A stretch of 64,000 nucleotides of DNA from CAMLHU01 sp049680185 (GTDB lineage Bacteria > Gemmatimonadota > Gemmatimonadetes > Gemmatimonadales > GWC2-71-9). Of this stretch, positions 16,182-23,729 are shown one piece after another (positions within the stretch are counted from its first letter, which is position 1; every line of letters starts with the position of its first letter). The notes below the pieces were generated by a model. It was given only the letters and a program-made list of their open reading frames with translations, was not told where the DNA came from and did no database searches. The translations under genes and the position numbers were made by a program. The stretch spans positions 1 through 64,000 of the forward strand of contig JBAUHI010000020.1 in the NCBI GenBank assembly GCA_049680185.1, read 5' to 3'.

Positions 16182-16733
16182 CTACCCTTCCCGCTTGAGG
16201 AGCGCCGTCCGCAGCCGTTCGCGCGCGGTGAACAATCGGGACTTGACCGTCTTGACGGAGATCTCCAGCACGTCGGCGATCTCTTCGTAGGTGAAAGAGA
16301 CAAAATGCCGGAGCACCACCACCGCCCGGTCGTCGGGCTTCAAGTCCAGCAACGCCATCCCGACCTGGTCGTGGGCCGCGGCCGCCTGATCGGGAGCGTG
16401 GCCCGCTGAAGGGAGACCCGGCTCATCCTCCAGCGCCACCGTCGGCTTCCGGCGTTTCAGAACGTTGAGCGACTCGTTCACCGTCATCCGGTACACCCAA
16501 CTGAAGAACCGGTACTTCGGATCGTAGCTCCTGAGCTTGCTCAGCGCGTTCAGGAACACCGTCTGGGTGACGTCCTCGGCGTCCTGGGCATCGTGGAGCA
16601 TCCGCAGGGCGACGTTGTACAGGGGCTTCTGGTAGCGATCGATGAGACCGTTGGCAGCGTCCCGCTGACCCTCCAGGTACCCCCGGACGAAGGCGCGATC
16701 CTGATCGTCTATGGCAGCAGGTATCTGTTCCAA
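16182..16733 (-). CDS. ECF-type RNA polymerase sigma factor (RpoE family)
   Basis: 183 residues. Region 2 (about 20-95) holds LYNVALRMLHDAQDAEDVTQTVFLNALSKLRSYDPKYRFFSWVYRMTVN, with the DAEDVTQ core-binding and FFSWVYR promoter-melting signatures. Region 4 (about 128-180) is a helix-turn-helix, LDLKPDDRAVVVLRHFVSFTYEEIADVLEISVKTVKSRLFTARERL. It directs transcription of a stress or envelope regulon. The proposed start is a TTG without a clear Shine-Dalgarno sequence. The next gene, 2 bases away, is the membrane anti-sigma-like repeat protein. Confidence 0.9.
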   Translation of the reverse strand: MEQIPAAIDDQDRAFVRGYLEGQRDAANGLIDRYQKPLYNVALRMLHDAQDAEDVTQTVFLNALSKLRSYDPKYRFFSWVYRMTVNESLNVLKRRKPTVALEDEPGLPSAGHAPDQAAAAHDQVGMALLDLKPDDRAVVVLRHFVSFTYEEIADVLEISVKTVKSRLFTARERLRTALLKREG

Positions 16734-16921
16734 TTACAACCCAGATCGCCAAAGGTTGGAAGACCGGGCCGGTCGGGCTCCCCTCGGGGGGCGCCGGCCG
16801 GATCCCGAGCTTAAGTTGCACCAAGAAACCCACCCTGACAAATGCGGATACGGTGATGCGAGGATGGCCTCGCCATATTCCGGCGGCGGCAGCGTCATCC
16901 AGCGACCTGCGGGAGGAAGAG

Positions 16922-17704
16922 ATGGGACCTGGCTTCCGCCTGACGATGGGCATCGACCCCGGCGAGGTGGCCCGGGCCAGTGCCGCGTTCGCCGAGTTCG
17001 CGGATGGGCATGCGCTGCCGGCGCCGGTCCGGCGGAGCATCCACGTGGCGCTCGACGAATTCCTGCACAACACCATCGTGCACGGGTTCGCGGGGCGGAC
17101 CGAGGGCGAGATGACGGTCGAGGTGGCACTGGGTGGCGATCGGGTGACGGTGACCCTCACCGACAACGGGACGCCTTTCGACCCGCTGGCCGCGGCCGCC
17201 CCGAACACCGGGCTTTCCGTGGCGGAGCGGCAGATCGGCGGCCTCGGCATCCACCTGGTCCGCCGGATGATGGACGAGGTGAGCTACCACCGCCGAGACG
17301 AGCGCAATGTCGTGGTGCTGGTGAGGCTACTGGCGGAGGGGATAAAGGTCGGTCAACGAGGAGGGAATCACATGGATGTCAGCACGCGCACCGAGCACGA
17401 CGTGACGATCATCGCGTTCGCGGGGAATCTCGACAGCAACACGTCGCCGGTGGCGCAGCAGGCGCTCGACGGGATCCTGGCGGGAGGCGGGAAGAAGATG
17501 ATCATCGACTTCTCCGCGCTCGACTACATCAGCAGCGCGGGGCTCCGGGTGCTGCTCGGCACCGCCAAGCAGCTGCAGAAGTCGGGCGGAGCGCTCCGTC
17601 TGTTCGGATTGAACGAGACCGTGCGGGAAGTGTTCGAGATCTCCGGGTTCTCGACCATCCTGACGGTGAAGAGCTCAGAAGCGGACGCGCGAGCGGGGTT
17701 GTAA
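16922..17704 (+). CDS. RsbW-like anti-sigma kinase fused to RsbV-like STAS antagonist
   Basis: 260 residues. Residues 5-140 are a GHKL ATPase with N box ALDEFLHNTIVHG, G1 box DNGTPFDP and G2 box GGLGIHLVRRMMDEV. Residues 151-255 are a STAS domain with the DFSALDYISSAGLRVLL phospho-serine strand-loop. In known systems these are separate proteins, the kinase binding either sigma or the STAS protein. The ATG at 16922 has GGGAGG 6 bases upstream; earlier ATGs lack one. A second Shine-Dalgarno sequence precedes the STAS half, so a free STAS protein may also be made. A dephosphorylating SpoIIE protein is encoded at 9684. Confidence 0.85.
   Translation: MGPGFRLTMGIDPGEVARASAAFAEFADGHALPAPVRRSIHVALDEFLHNTIVHGFAGRTEGEMTVEVALGGDRVTVTLTDNGTPFDPLAAAAPNTGLSVAERQIGGLGIHLVRRMMDEVSYHRRDERNVVVLVRLLAEGIKVGQRGGNHMDVSTRTEHDVTIIAFAGNLDSNTSPVAQQALDGILAGGGKKMIIDFSALDYISSAGLRVLLGTAKQLQKSGGALRLFGLNETVREVFEISGFSTILTVKSSEADARAGL
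17358..17374 (+). promoter_or_regulatory. Internal Shine-Dalgarno and ATG before the STAS half
   Basis: GAGGAGGG at 17358-17365, 6 bases before an in-frame ATG (17372, residue 151 of the fusion). This is the best ribosome-binding site in the neighbourhood, so the STAS domain is probably also translated alone. Confidence 0.6.
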
Positions 17705-18043
17705 CGAGCTGGCGCGTGGCATCCGGCGCCTGAACGTCCCTCTCGGCACCGGGCGCGTGAACGCGCCTCTCGGCATGACGCCCTAAAGGGCTATCCGGGG
17801 AGTGCGACTACCGGAGAGCCCTTTAGGGCGCATCACACAGAGGCGGCTTTAGCCGCCGGCGACGGGCGGATCCCAGTTCCAAACACCAAGGCCCAAGCGG
17901 AGCGAGGGCGAAGAGCCCTGACCGCGGACGGCCCATCTCCTTGTAGCCGATCACCTGATACGGCGCCATTCTTTCCGATGAACACCCTGCCGCCCCACCC
18001 GTCACACCTAGAGCCTAATACCTAGTACCTCCAACGAGATCCG
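17705..18043. repeat. Intergenic inverted repeats and 7-bp tract between convergent genes
   Basis: 338 bases without a credible gene. A 14-bp perfect inverted repeat, CGCCCTAAAGGGCT (17779-17792) and AGCCCTTTAGGGCG (17817-17830), is followed by hairpin GGCGGCT-TT-AGCCGCC (17842-17857). Before it, GTGAACG(C)GCCTCTCGGCA-type segments occur twice in tandem. At 18003-18032 a heptad tract (ACACCTA, GAGCCTA, ATACCTA, GTACCTC) ends near the kinase stop. The hairpins may be a bidirectional terminator. Confidence 0.55.
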
Positions 18044-20407
18044 TCACGGCGGCTGGATCCCTCGCGCCATGGCAGCGGACATTGCGCGTCGGCGCTCGAT
18101 CAGCGGCATCCATCGCGGATCGGATTGAAAGGCGACCAGCAGGTCCGGAAAAAGGACCGTCCGCTCGTCAAACCCCTTGCCAAGCCAGGCGAACGCGGAA
18201 TCCTTTTCGCCGAGTCCCAGAAAGGCGTACGCGATCCTCTCGGAGACGATGAACCGCACCTTCGAACTATCCTCCAGCCTCGCGATCAGCCGCCGTGCGT
18301 CGCCGCGACGGTCACAGCGACCGAATGCATACCCCTTGAAGCCTGCTTCGACCGACGGGAACTCATCCCCGATCGAATCAGCCACGCGGCAGGCATCTGA
18401 ATAGCGCTCCTGCCTGAGATACAGCGTGGTCAGAAGTGTGTACGCTATCGGGTTTCCCGGGTAGCGCTTCAGTGCAGTCCGGGCCTGGCGTTCCGCCTCA
18501 TCGTAGTGTGGTGTCCCTGCATAGGCCAGCCAGGAACCCAGACGCACGGTCATGATGAGCGAGTATGGATCAAGCGCGCTCGCCAATCGCCCCTCGCGGA
18601 TCGCCGCATTCCGATCGCCGATCATCGAGTAGTACACCGCGTAGAATTGATGTGCATCGGGGTAGCGCGGATCGAGCGCGAGCGCCCGCTGGACCTCCGC
18701 CAGTCCTGCCGCAAGGTCGTCTTCATAGAGCAGGTGCACCTTGGCCAATGCGATGTGGGCTTCCGCCAGGGTGCTGTCGAGTTGCAGCGCCCGAAGTGCG
18801 TACTCCTTCGCCTTGGGGTAGCCGTCGCGGGGCTTGATCGCCCCGAGGGCGGCGCGCAGCCCCCAGGCGTCGGACAGCCCGGCCCACGCCTCGGCATACG
18901 AGGGGTCGATCCGGATCGCGAGATTGAAATAGTTCTGGGCTGAATCGAGTGACGTGATGGACGGTCGAGTGGCCACGAGATCCCGCCCTCGCTGGTAGGC
19001 CAATACTGCCGCGCGATCCCGGGACGCGCGCTTGGTCCATTCCGAGAGGGTCGCCGCCGGCAGGCCCACGTCCAAATGCGTGAGGACCTGGGGAGCGATC
19101 GAATCGGCGAGCGCGATGACGAAGTCGGCCGAATCGACCCGATAGCTTCCCCGCCAGATGAGCCGATCGTCGTTGGCACTGAACAGCTCCGCGACGATGC
19201 TCAACCTGTTGCCAGCGGCGGGCGTGACGGTCACCGTCAACACGTGCCGCATGTTGAGCGCCGCACCGATCTCCCGCGGCGATCCGCCCTTTCTCTGGAA
19301 ATAGGTCGCCGAAGCCGTCGGGGCGATGATCATGCCGGGCGCGTCGATCAATCGGGTGCCGACCTCGTTGGCCAATCCCGGTCCGAGGGATGGGTCGGCG
19401 TGGTCCGCCGTCGGGTCGGGCATCGCCAGGATGGCGACACTCGGCGCAGCCGGATGCATCAGCAGGTATCCCGTGACCCAGCCGGCCACCACCAGGACCA
19501 CCCCCAAGACAAGCCAACGCCCGCGCCGGGTCTTCGGGGCCGCGATCTCGGTCGTCGCCGTTTCGGCCGCGGCCTTGCCGAGCGCGCCGGAGCACGCCGC
19601 CATCGTCGCATATCGATCGGCGGGCGTCTTCTCCAGCGTCCTGCGCACCACCTGCTCCACGGCGATCGGCAACCCGTGGCGCACCGTGCAGATCGACGGC
19701 ATCGGTTCGGTCAGGCTGCGGGCGAGGATGGCATGCGTCGTCGGACCCCGGAACGGCGCCTCGCCCACCAGCATCTCGAACAACACGCAGCCCAGCGCGA
19801 ACTGGTCGGACCGGGCATCGACGTGCGGATCGGCCGTGGCCTGCTCCGGGCTCATGTACTCCGGGGTGCCCAGCGCCATTCCCGTCTGGGTCAGCTTCTC
19901 CGCGTCGCCCATCTCCAGCGCGCGGCCGATGCCGAAGTCCGCGACGGTCACTTCGCCGTGGGACAGGAGGATGTTCTCCGGCTTGATATCCCGATGGATC
20001 ACACCGTGCGTGTGAGCGTAACTCAGCGCGGACGCGATGGCGATCGTGATCGCGATGGCATCGTCGATCGGCAGCTGCCGCTCGCGTTCGATCCGGGCGC
20101 GCAGCGACTCGCCGTCCACCAGAGGCATGACGTAGTAGAGCAATCCGTCGACGGCGCCGGAATCGAAGATCGCCAGGATGCGCGGATGGCTCAGCCGTGC
20201 GGTGAGTTCGATCTCGCGGAGGAAGCGGTCCACACCCAGCACCGCCGAGAGGCCGGGGCGGAGCACCTTGATCGCCACCGGTCGCTGGTGCTTGAGGTCC
20301 TGGGCGCGATAGACGTACGCCATCCCGCCGCGGCCGAGCTCACCCTCGACGGCGTAGCGGCCGGCGAGCGCGGCGCGCAGTCGATCGATCGGTCCGGTCT
20401 CGGTCAC
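18044..20407 (-). CDS. Membrane Ser/Thr protein kinase with C-terminal TPR region
   Basis: 787 residues. Kinase domain about 18-275: glycine loop GRGGMAYVY, catalytic Lys47 (VAIKVL), HRDIKPENILL, DFGIGRALE and GTPEYMSPEQA. A single membrane helix at about 294-314 leads to an exported or periplasmic part. Residues about 320-440 resemble the TolB-N-like domain often found in such kinases (EIGAALNMRHVLTVTVTPAAGNRLSI), then TPR repeats to the end (ALQLDSTLAEAHIALAKVHLL, ALDPRYPDAHQFYAVYY). GTG start. The monocistronic gene ends at a heptad tract. Confidence 0.9.
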   Translation of the reverse strand: MTETGPIDRLRAALAGRYAVEGELGRGGMAYVYRAQDLKHQRPVAIKVLRPGLSAVLGVDRFLREIELTARLSHPRILAIFDSGAVDGLLYYVMPLVDGESLRARIERERQLPIDDAIAITIAIASALSYAHTHGVIHRDIKPENILLSHGEVTVADFGIGRALEMGDAEKLTQTGMALGTPEYMSPEQATADPHVDARSDQFALGCVLFEMLVGEAPFRGPTTHAILARSLTEPMPSICTVRHGLPIAVEQVVRRTLEKTPADRYATMAACSGALGKAAAETATTEIAAPKTRRGRWLVLGVVLVVAGWVTGYLLMHPAAPSVAILAMPDPTADHADPSLGPGLANEVGTRLIDAPGMIIAPTASATYFQRKGGSPREIGAALNMRHVLTVTVTPAAGNRLSIVAELFSANDDRLIWRGSYRVDSADFVIALADSIAPQVLTHLDVGLPAATLSEWTKRASRDRAAVLAYQRGRDLVATRPSITSLDSAQNYFNLAIRIDPSYAEAWAGLSDAWGLRAALGAIKPRDGYPKAKEYALRALQLDSTLAEAHIALAKVHLLYEDDLAAGLAEVQRALALDPRYPDAHQFYAVYYSMIGDRNAAIREGRLASALDPYSLIMTVRLGSWLAYAGTPHYDEAERQARTALKRYPGNPIAYTLLTTLYLRQERYSDACRVADSIGDEFPSVEAGFKGYAFGRCDRRGDARRLIARLEDSSKVRFIVSERIAYAFLGLGEKDSAFAWLGKGFDERTVLFPDLLVAFQSDPRWMPLIERRRAMSAAMARGIQPP

Positions 20408-20651
20408 CGCCGGTGTCGCCGCGCGCTAGACACGCGGAGCCCCGATCGTGAGGGATCCCTCTGCGATACGGCTCGATCCACTTCTCCCCCGATGGATGGC
20501 TGTCGCGGCCTGACCGTGGATCGGACGGCGGAGCAGCTTCTCGGCGATCACCTGACACGAGCCCGTCTGCCTAACAAGAACTCCGCCACCCCCCCGTCAC
20601 ACCTAGTACCTAGTGCCTAGTACCTAGCACCTAGTACCTAGTACCTCCCAC
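20408..20651. repeat. Intergenic region ending in a 7-bp tandem tract (CCTAGTA)n
   Basis: No gene seen. From about 20598 to 20651 the sequence is ACCTAGT repeated with small changes for seven units (ACCTAGT, GCCTAGT, ACCTAGC), abutting the pdxH stop codon. Its outer edge, CCCGTCACACCTA, matches those of the 9636 and 18003 tracts. A lone GCCTAAC lies at 20569-20575 without a partner site. Confidence 0.65.
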
Positions 20652-21287
20652 CTACGGCGCCAACCGCTCCACCACCCACTTCCCCGCCTCACGTCGATAC
20701 CGCAAGCGGTCATGCAGCCGGTCTTCCCGTCCCTGCCAGAACTCGATGATCTCGGGTGCCACCCGGTACCCGCCCCAGTGCGGCGGGAGGGGCGGATCCT
20801 CGCCGTGGCGATCGGCGGCCTGCGCCGCTGCGGTCTCGAGCGCGCCACGACCCTCGATGACTGCACTCTGGTGCGAGGCCCAGGCACCGATCCGGCTGCC
20901 GAGGGGTCGAGAGCGGAAGTACGCCTCCGATTCGGCGTCGGTGGTGCGGCTCACCGCCCCGCTGACGCGCACCTGTCGCTCGAGCTCGGGCCACCAGAAG
21001 AGGAGTGCCGCCGCCGGATTGACGGCGAGTTCCCCACCCTTCTGGCTCCGACGGTCGGAGTAGAAGACGAAGCCTTTGGGATCGAACCCCTTGAGGAGCA
21101 CCATCCGCACCGCCGGCGTCCCCGCCTCATCCGCAGTGGCGAGTGCCATCGCGTTCGGTTCGACCGCTTCCGCCGCCTGCGCTTCGGCGAACCACCGCTC
21201 GAACGCCTTGACCGGATCGGCGCCCAGGTCGGCGGCGTCGAGGGTGGCTCGGCGGTAATCGCGGCGGAGCTGGGAAATGTCGGTCAT
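20652..21287 (-). CDS. pdxH: Pyridoxamine 5'-phosphate oxidase
   Basis: 211 residues, the usual length. Oxidises pyridoxine/pyridoxamine 5'-phosphate to PLP with FMN. Motifs: RMVLLKGFDPKGFVFYSDRRSQKGGEL (FMN phosphate contacts), FWWPELERQVRVSG, RPLGSRIGAWASHQS and the C-terminal signature EFWQGREDRLHDRLRYRR. Its ATG overlaps the apaG stop (TGATG), forming the last gene of a three-gene operon. PLP is the cofactor of TrpB encoded elsewhere in this window. Confidence 0.96.
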   Translation of the reverse strand: MTDISQLRRDYRRATLDAADLGADPVKAFERWFAEAQAAEAVEPNAMALATADEAGTPAVRMVLLKGFDPKGFVFYSDRRSQKGGELAVNPAAALLFWWPELERQVRVSGAVSRTTDAESEAYFRSRPLGSRIGAWASHQSAVIEGRGALETAAAQAADRHGEDPPLPPHWGGYRVAPEIIEFWQGREDRLHDRLRYRREAGKWVVERLAP

Positions 21288-21694
21288 CAGTGGACCGGAC
21301 CGGTCGAAGCGTTGGCGTCGAGAATGAAACGCGGGATCAGGGCGTCGAAGTGGACGCCATCAGCACGCGAAAAGTGATAGTGCCCTTCCATGTGCCCCAC
21401 CGGCGACTTGAGCACCGAGAAGCTGCTGTACTCGTGGACGCCGCCGGGCTGCAGCAATGGCTGCTCCCCGATGACACCGTCCCCGATCACCTCGGTGTCT
21501 TCGCCGTTGGCGTCGTGGATCAACCAGCGGCGGGAGAGGAGCCGAGCCGCGATGGTGCCGACATTCTCGATGCGCACAAAGTAGGCAAAGACGAATTTCC
21601 GCCCTCCCGGATCCGACTGCTCCGCCACATAGGCCGGACGCACCGTCACACGGATGCGCTCGGTCTCGCGGTGATAGAAAGGCAACGGCGTCAC
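21287..21694 (-). CDS. apaG: ApaG domain protein
   Basis: 135 residues, fibronectin-III-like beta fold. Signature pieces FVFAYFVRIENVGTIAARLLSRRWLIHDANG and VIGDGVIGEQPLLQPGGVHEYSSFSVLKSPVGHMEGHY match ApaG, a protein linked to Co/Mg resistance and diadenosine tetraphosphate turnover whose biochemical role remains unclear. GTG start at 21694 overlaps the previous stop by GTGA; the longer ORF upstream merely reads out of frame through that gene. Confidence 0.92.
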   Translation of the reverse strand: MTPLPFYHRETERIRVTVRPAYVAEQSDPGGRKFVFAYFVRIENVGTIAARLLSRRWLIHDANGEDTEVIGDGVIGEQPLLQPGGVHEYSSFSVLKSPVGHMEGHYHFSRADGVHFDALIPRFILDANASTGPVH

Positions 21695-21996
21695 AGCTTC
21701 ACCTTGCCACGCAGGATGTCGCCGAACATCACGAAGTCTCCCGCGAGGCTGTAGAGCGGGTGCTTGAAGGTCGCCGGCCGATTCCCCTCGAAGATGTAGT
21801 GTCCCACCCACGCGAATCCGTAGCCGAAGACCGGCATCAGCCAAAGCCAGACATAGTGGCCTGTGGCCAGGGTGCCTGCGAGCGTCACCAGCACCAGAAG
21901 CGTCCCGGTGAAATGGAGCCGACGGCAGATCGGATCCTGGTGTTCGCCCAGGTAGAAGGGGTAGAAGTCGGAGAAGGTGGTGAATTCGGAGGGCAT
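21691..21996 (-). CDS. Mpo1-like (DUF962) membrane protein
   Basis: 101 residues, FTTFSDFYPFYLGEHQDPICRRLHFTGTLL then two helices and GYGFAWVGHYIFEGNRPATFKHPLYSLAGDF: the histidine pattern (H19, H28, H65) and NRPATFxHPxxSLxxD are typical of the DUF962/Mpo1 family. The yeast member is an Fe(II) dioxygenase that alpha-oxidises 2-hydroxy fatty acids; the same chemistry here is by analogy. First gene of the operon with apaG and pdxH. Confidence 0.85.
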   Translation of the reverse strand: MPSEFTTFSDFYPFYLGEHQDPICRRLHFTGTLLVLVTLAGTLATGHYVWLWLMPVFGYGFAWVGHYIFEGNRPATFKHPLYSLAGDFVMFGDILRGKVKL

Positions 21997-22178
21997 CAGC
22001 GTGTCCTCGGCTAGGGGCTAGAGGCCGGCGACCTGGAGCGAGAGGCCAAATCTGTGACCGGTGACCTGAAAGCGGAGTGGGGACATGGGCGTTGGACTCA
22101 AGGGCGACCGGCGATCGGACCTGCCATCCAACTTAGCAGGCCGGCGCGGGCACGGGGACCCCGCCGGACGGAATGCGC
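21997..22178. other. Intergenic spacer
   Basis: Upstream region of the Mpo1-apaG-pdxH operon. GGCTAGG-GGCTAGA-GGCCGGC at about 22009-22029 resembles the heptad tracts but does not follow a stop codon. No convincing promoter is seen. Confidence 0.3.
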
Positions 22179-22206
22179 AGGGGGAGCCGTTCTACCGGCT
22201 CCCCCT
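22179..22206 (-). terminator. Hairpin AGGGGGAGCCG / CGGCTCCCCCT
   Basis: A near-perfect 10-11-bp stem with a short TTCTA-type loop, 15 bases after the stop of the small membrane protein on the minus strand. GC content and position fit an intrinsic terminator, though no T tract follows. Confidence 0.6.
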
Positions 22207-22221
22207 GACACCGCACTGGGC

Positions 22222-22521
22222 TCACCTGACTAGGAGCAGCACCAGGATGACCACGCCCAGGACGAGTGCGAGGGTCGAGATGGTGAAGGTGTGATTGTCA
22301 CCGCCGGCAAAGTACGGCGACACCGCCGATGCCCTGCTGGAGGCAGGTACGTGGTCGTCGCGCTGGAATAGTGGCGAGGCGTGCGGTTCCGGAGCGGACG
22401 GGACCGGAGCGCTCACCGACGCGGCGGGGCGGGCCGAGTCCGCCACTTGCTGACCGGCGAGGGCCGCCGGGACAGCAGCACAGAGTGCGAGGACCATGGC
22501 GGAGAGGGTGCGGACGGACAT
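22222..22521 (-). CDS. Small exported membrane-anchored protein
   Basis: 99 residues: signal peptide (about 1-22, VLALCAAVPAALA), a proline/serine/alanine-rich linker and a C-terminal hydrophobic helix ISTLALVLGVVILVLLLVR at about 80-98. No recognised family. It follows the helix-turn-helix regulator gene by about 25 bases on the same strand and ends at a terminator, so the two may be one transcript. Confidence 0.5.
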   Translation of the reverse strand: MSVRTLSAMVLALCAAVPAALAGQQVADSARPAASVSAPVPSAPEPHASPLFQRDDHVPASSRASAVSPYFAGGDNHTFTISTLALVLGVVILVLLLVR

Positions 22522-22546
22522 ATCGGGTTCCTTGGGTGGTGGGACG

Positions 22547-23446
22547 CTACTTCCGGGACCTGCGGGGCGGCTTGGCGAGCGGCCCGATCTCTGCCGGCTG
22601 GACGTGGAGCGGATCCCGGAGGCTCTGCAGCTCCCGGTAGTAGTAGAGGGCGGTCGGGCGCCCGGTGGTGAACCGCAGTCCCTCCAAGAACTTCATCTCG
22701 TCGGCGGTCGCGGTGCCGCTGAGCGCCTGATCCGCGAGGAATTCAGCGAACCCAGGTTCCACAGTCGCCCGATCGGCCGGCGGCCGTTCCATGAACTGGA
22801 ATCGGGTCGCGGAGCCGGGGCTCACCTTCGGATTCAGCACGACCTCGAGCTCGAAGGTCGTCAGGTCGATGTCCCACGACTTGACCAGCGGTTCCAGGAA
22901 CACGACACAGTTCTCGTGCGAGAGCGCCAGGATGTCGGCGTCCAAGAAGTCGAGCGCCACCACCCGCATCTCCTGAAAGCTCCGTCCTGAGAGCTTCGCG
23001 ACCGTCCGGAGCCAGGACTCGTTGGTGAGTTCCGTTTTGGCGATCCGCTTGACGAGATCGAGGATCGTCTTGGTGATCAACCGCTCCACCTCGCCGAACG
23101 GCTGCTTTTCGAAGATGGCGCGCACGGCCCGTTCACGCGTGGGATGGCACTTCCGCAGCAACAGCTCGCGCACTTCGCCGAACAGGGGAAGGGCCAAATC
23201 ACCCAGCTCCCGCTTGAGCTGTTCCTTCCGCTGGTGCGCCGCCAGCCGGGCCAGTTCCCCCCGGGGGAGCTTGAGCGCCTTGTCCATCTTGTCATAGATG
23301 TCGGTGCGGTTGGGGGCCGGCGGCACCCGCCGCCGGGTCAGCAGTTGGGAGATGTACGACTCGGTGACCTGGGCCGCGCGTGCCAGCTCGCGCTGCTCCA
23401 ACCCCAGTTCGTCCAGGCGCTGCTTGATCGCGAGTGAGACGTCCAC
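22547..23446 (-). CDS. XRE-family helix-turn-helix transcriptional regulator
   Basis: 299 residues. The Cro/C1-type helix-turn-helix at about 5-55 (LELRELARAAQ-type helix followed by VTESYISQLLTRRRVPP) gives DNA binding. The rest, about 60-299, is an uncharacterised alpha/beta region with FRFMERPPADRAT-like and LALSHENCVVFLEPLVKSWDIDL segments. The GTG start has GGAGGA 8 bases upstream. It is divergent from the ice-binding lipoprotein genes and the shared 283-base spacer holds palindromes, so it is the natural candidate to control them and itself. The ligand is unknown. Confidence 0.8.
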   Translation of the reverse strand: MDVSLAIKQRLDELGLEQRELARAAQVTESYISQLLTRRRVPPAPNRTDIYDKMDKALKLPRGELARLAAHQRKEQLKRELGDLALPLFGEVRELLLRKCHPTRERAVRAIFEKQPFGEVERLITKTILDLVKRIAKTELTNESWLRTVAKLSGRSFQEMRVVALDFLDADILALSHENCVVFLEPLVKSWDIDLTTFELEVVLNPKVSPGSATRFQFMERPPADRATVEPGFAEFLADQALSGTATADEMKFLEGLRFTTGRPTALYYYRELQSLRDPLHVQPAEIGPLAKPPRRSRK

Positions 23447-23466
23447 GTCTGACTTCCTCCGAGTGG

Positions 23467-23486
23467 GTTAACGTCATCAAGTTAAC
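23467..23486. promoter_or_regulatory. Paired GTTAAC sites upstream of the regulator
   Basis: GTTAAC (itself palindromic) occurs at 23467-23472 and 23481-23486, 14 bases apart, about 20 bases from the regulator start, and again at 23571-23576. A plausible autoregulatory operator; inferred from symmetry and position only. Confidence 0.4.
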
Positions 23487-23513
23487 TATTCCGCCAAGTC
23501 AGTGCAATGAGCT

Positions 23514-23539
23514 AGTGTACTTGACAAGTAAAGTACACT
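23514..23539. promoter_or_regulatory. Operator-like palindrome AGTGTACTT-N8-AAGTACACT
   Basis: A perfect 9-bp inverted repeat with an 8-base spacer that overlaps the -35 box and spacer of the plus-strand promoter. A dimer bound here would block RNA polymerase. The divergent XRE regulator is the likely ligand. Confidence 0.65.
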
Positions 23540-23549
23540 CTCGTATGAT
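23521..23549 (+). promoter_or_regulatory. Consensus sigma70 promoter for the ice-binding genes
   Basis: TTGACA (23521-23526), exactly 17 bases, then TATGAT (23544-23549). This is the best promoter match in the window. Expected transcription start near 23556, giving a leader of about 175 bases before the ATG at 23730. Confidence 0.75.
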
Positions 23550-23729
23550 TCACTCACTTGCACAGAGGCAGTTAACTCGATTGCCGCATGCGCCAGTGTC
23601 CGGAGTCAGGAATAGACAGGGTGATCCTGCAGAGGGGTCATCGCCCGAGGGTCGGCTTTCGCGGGCACTCCAGTCTCACATCGCTGTCGGTCCCCTCGAC
23701 GGTCGAGACCCCTCTCCAGGAGTACTACG

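Noticed and set aside
20569..20575. GCCTAAC, an attC-end motif outside the cassette region
   Set aside because: No GTTRRRY partner within attC distance in the right orientation, and no cassette gene beside it.
20598..20651. CRISPR array
   Set aside because: The unit is 7 bases with no spacers; period and edges match the other heptad tracts.
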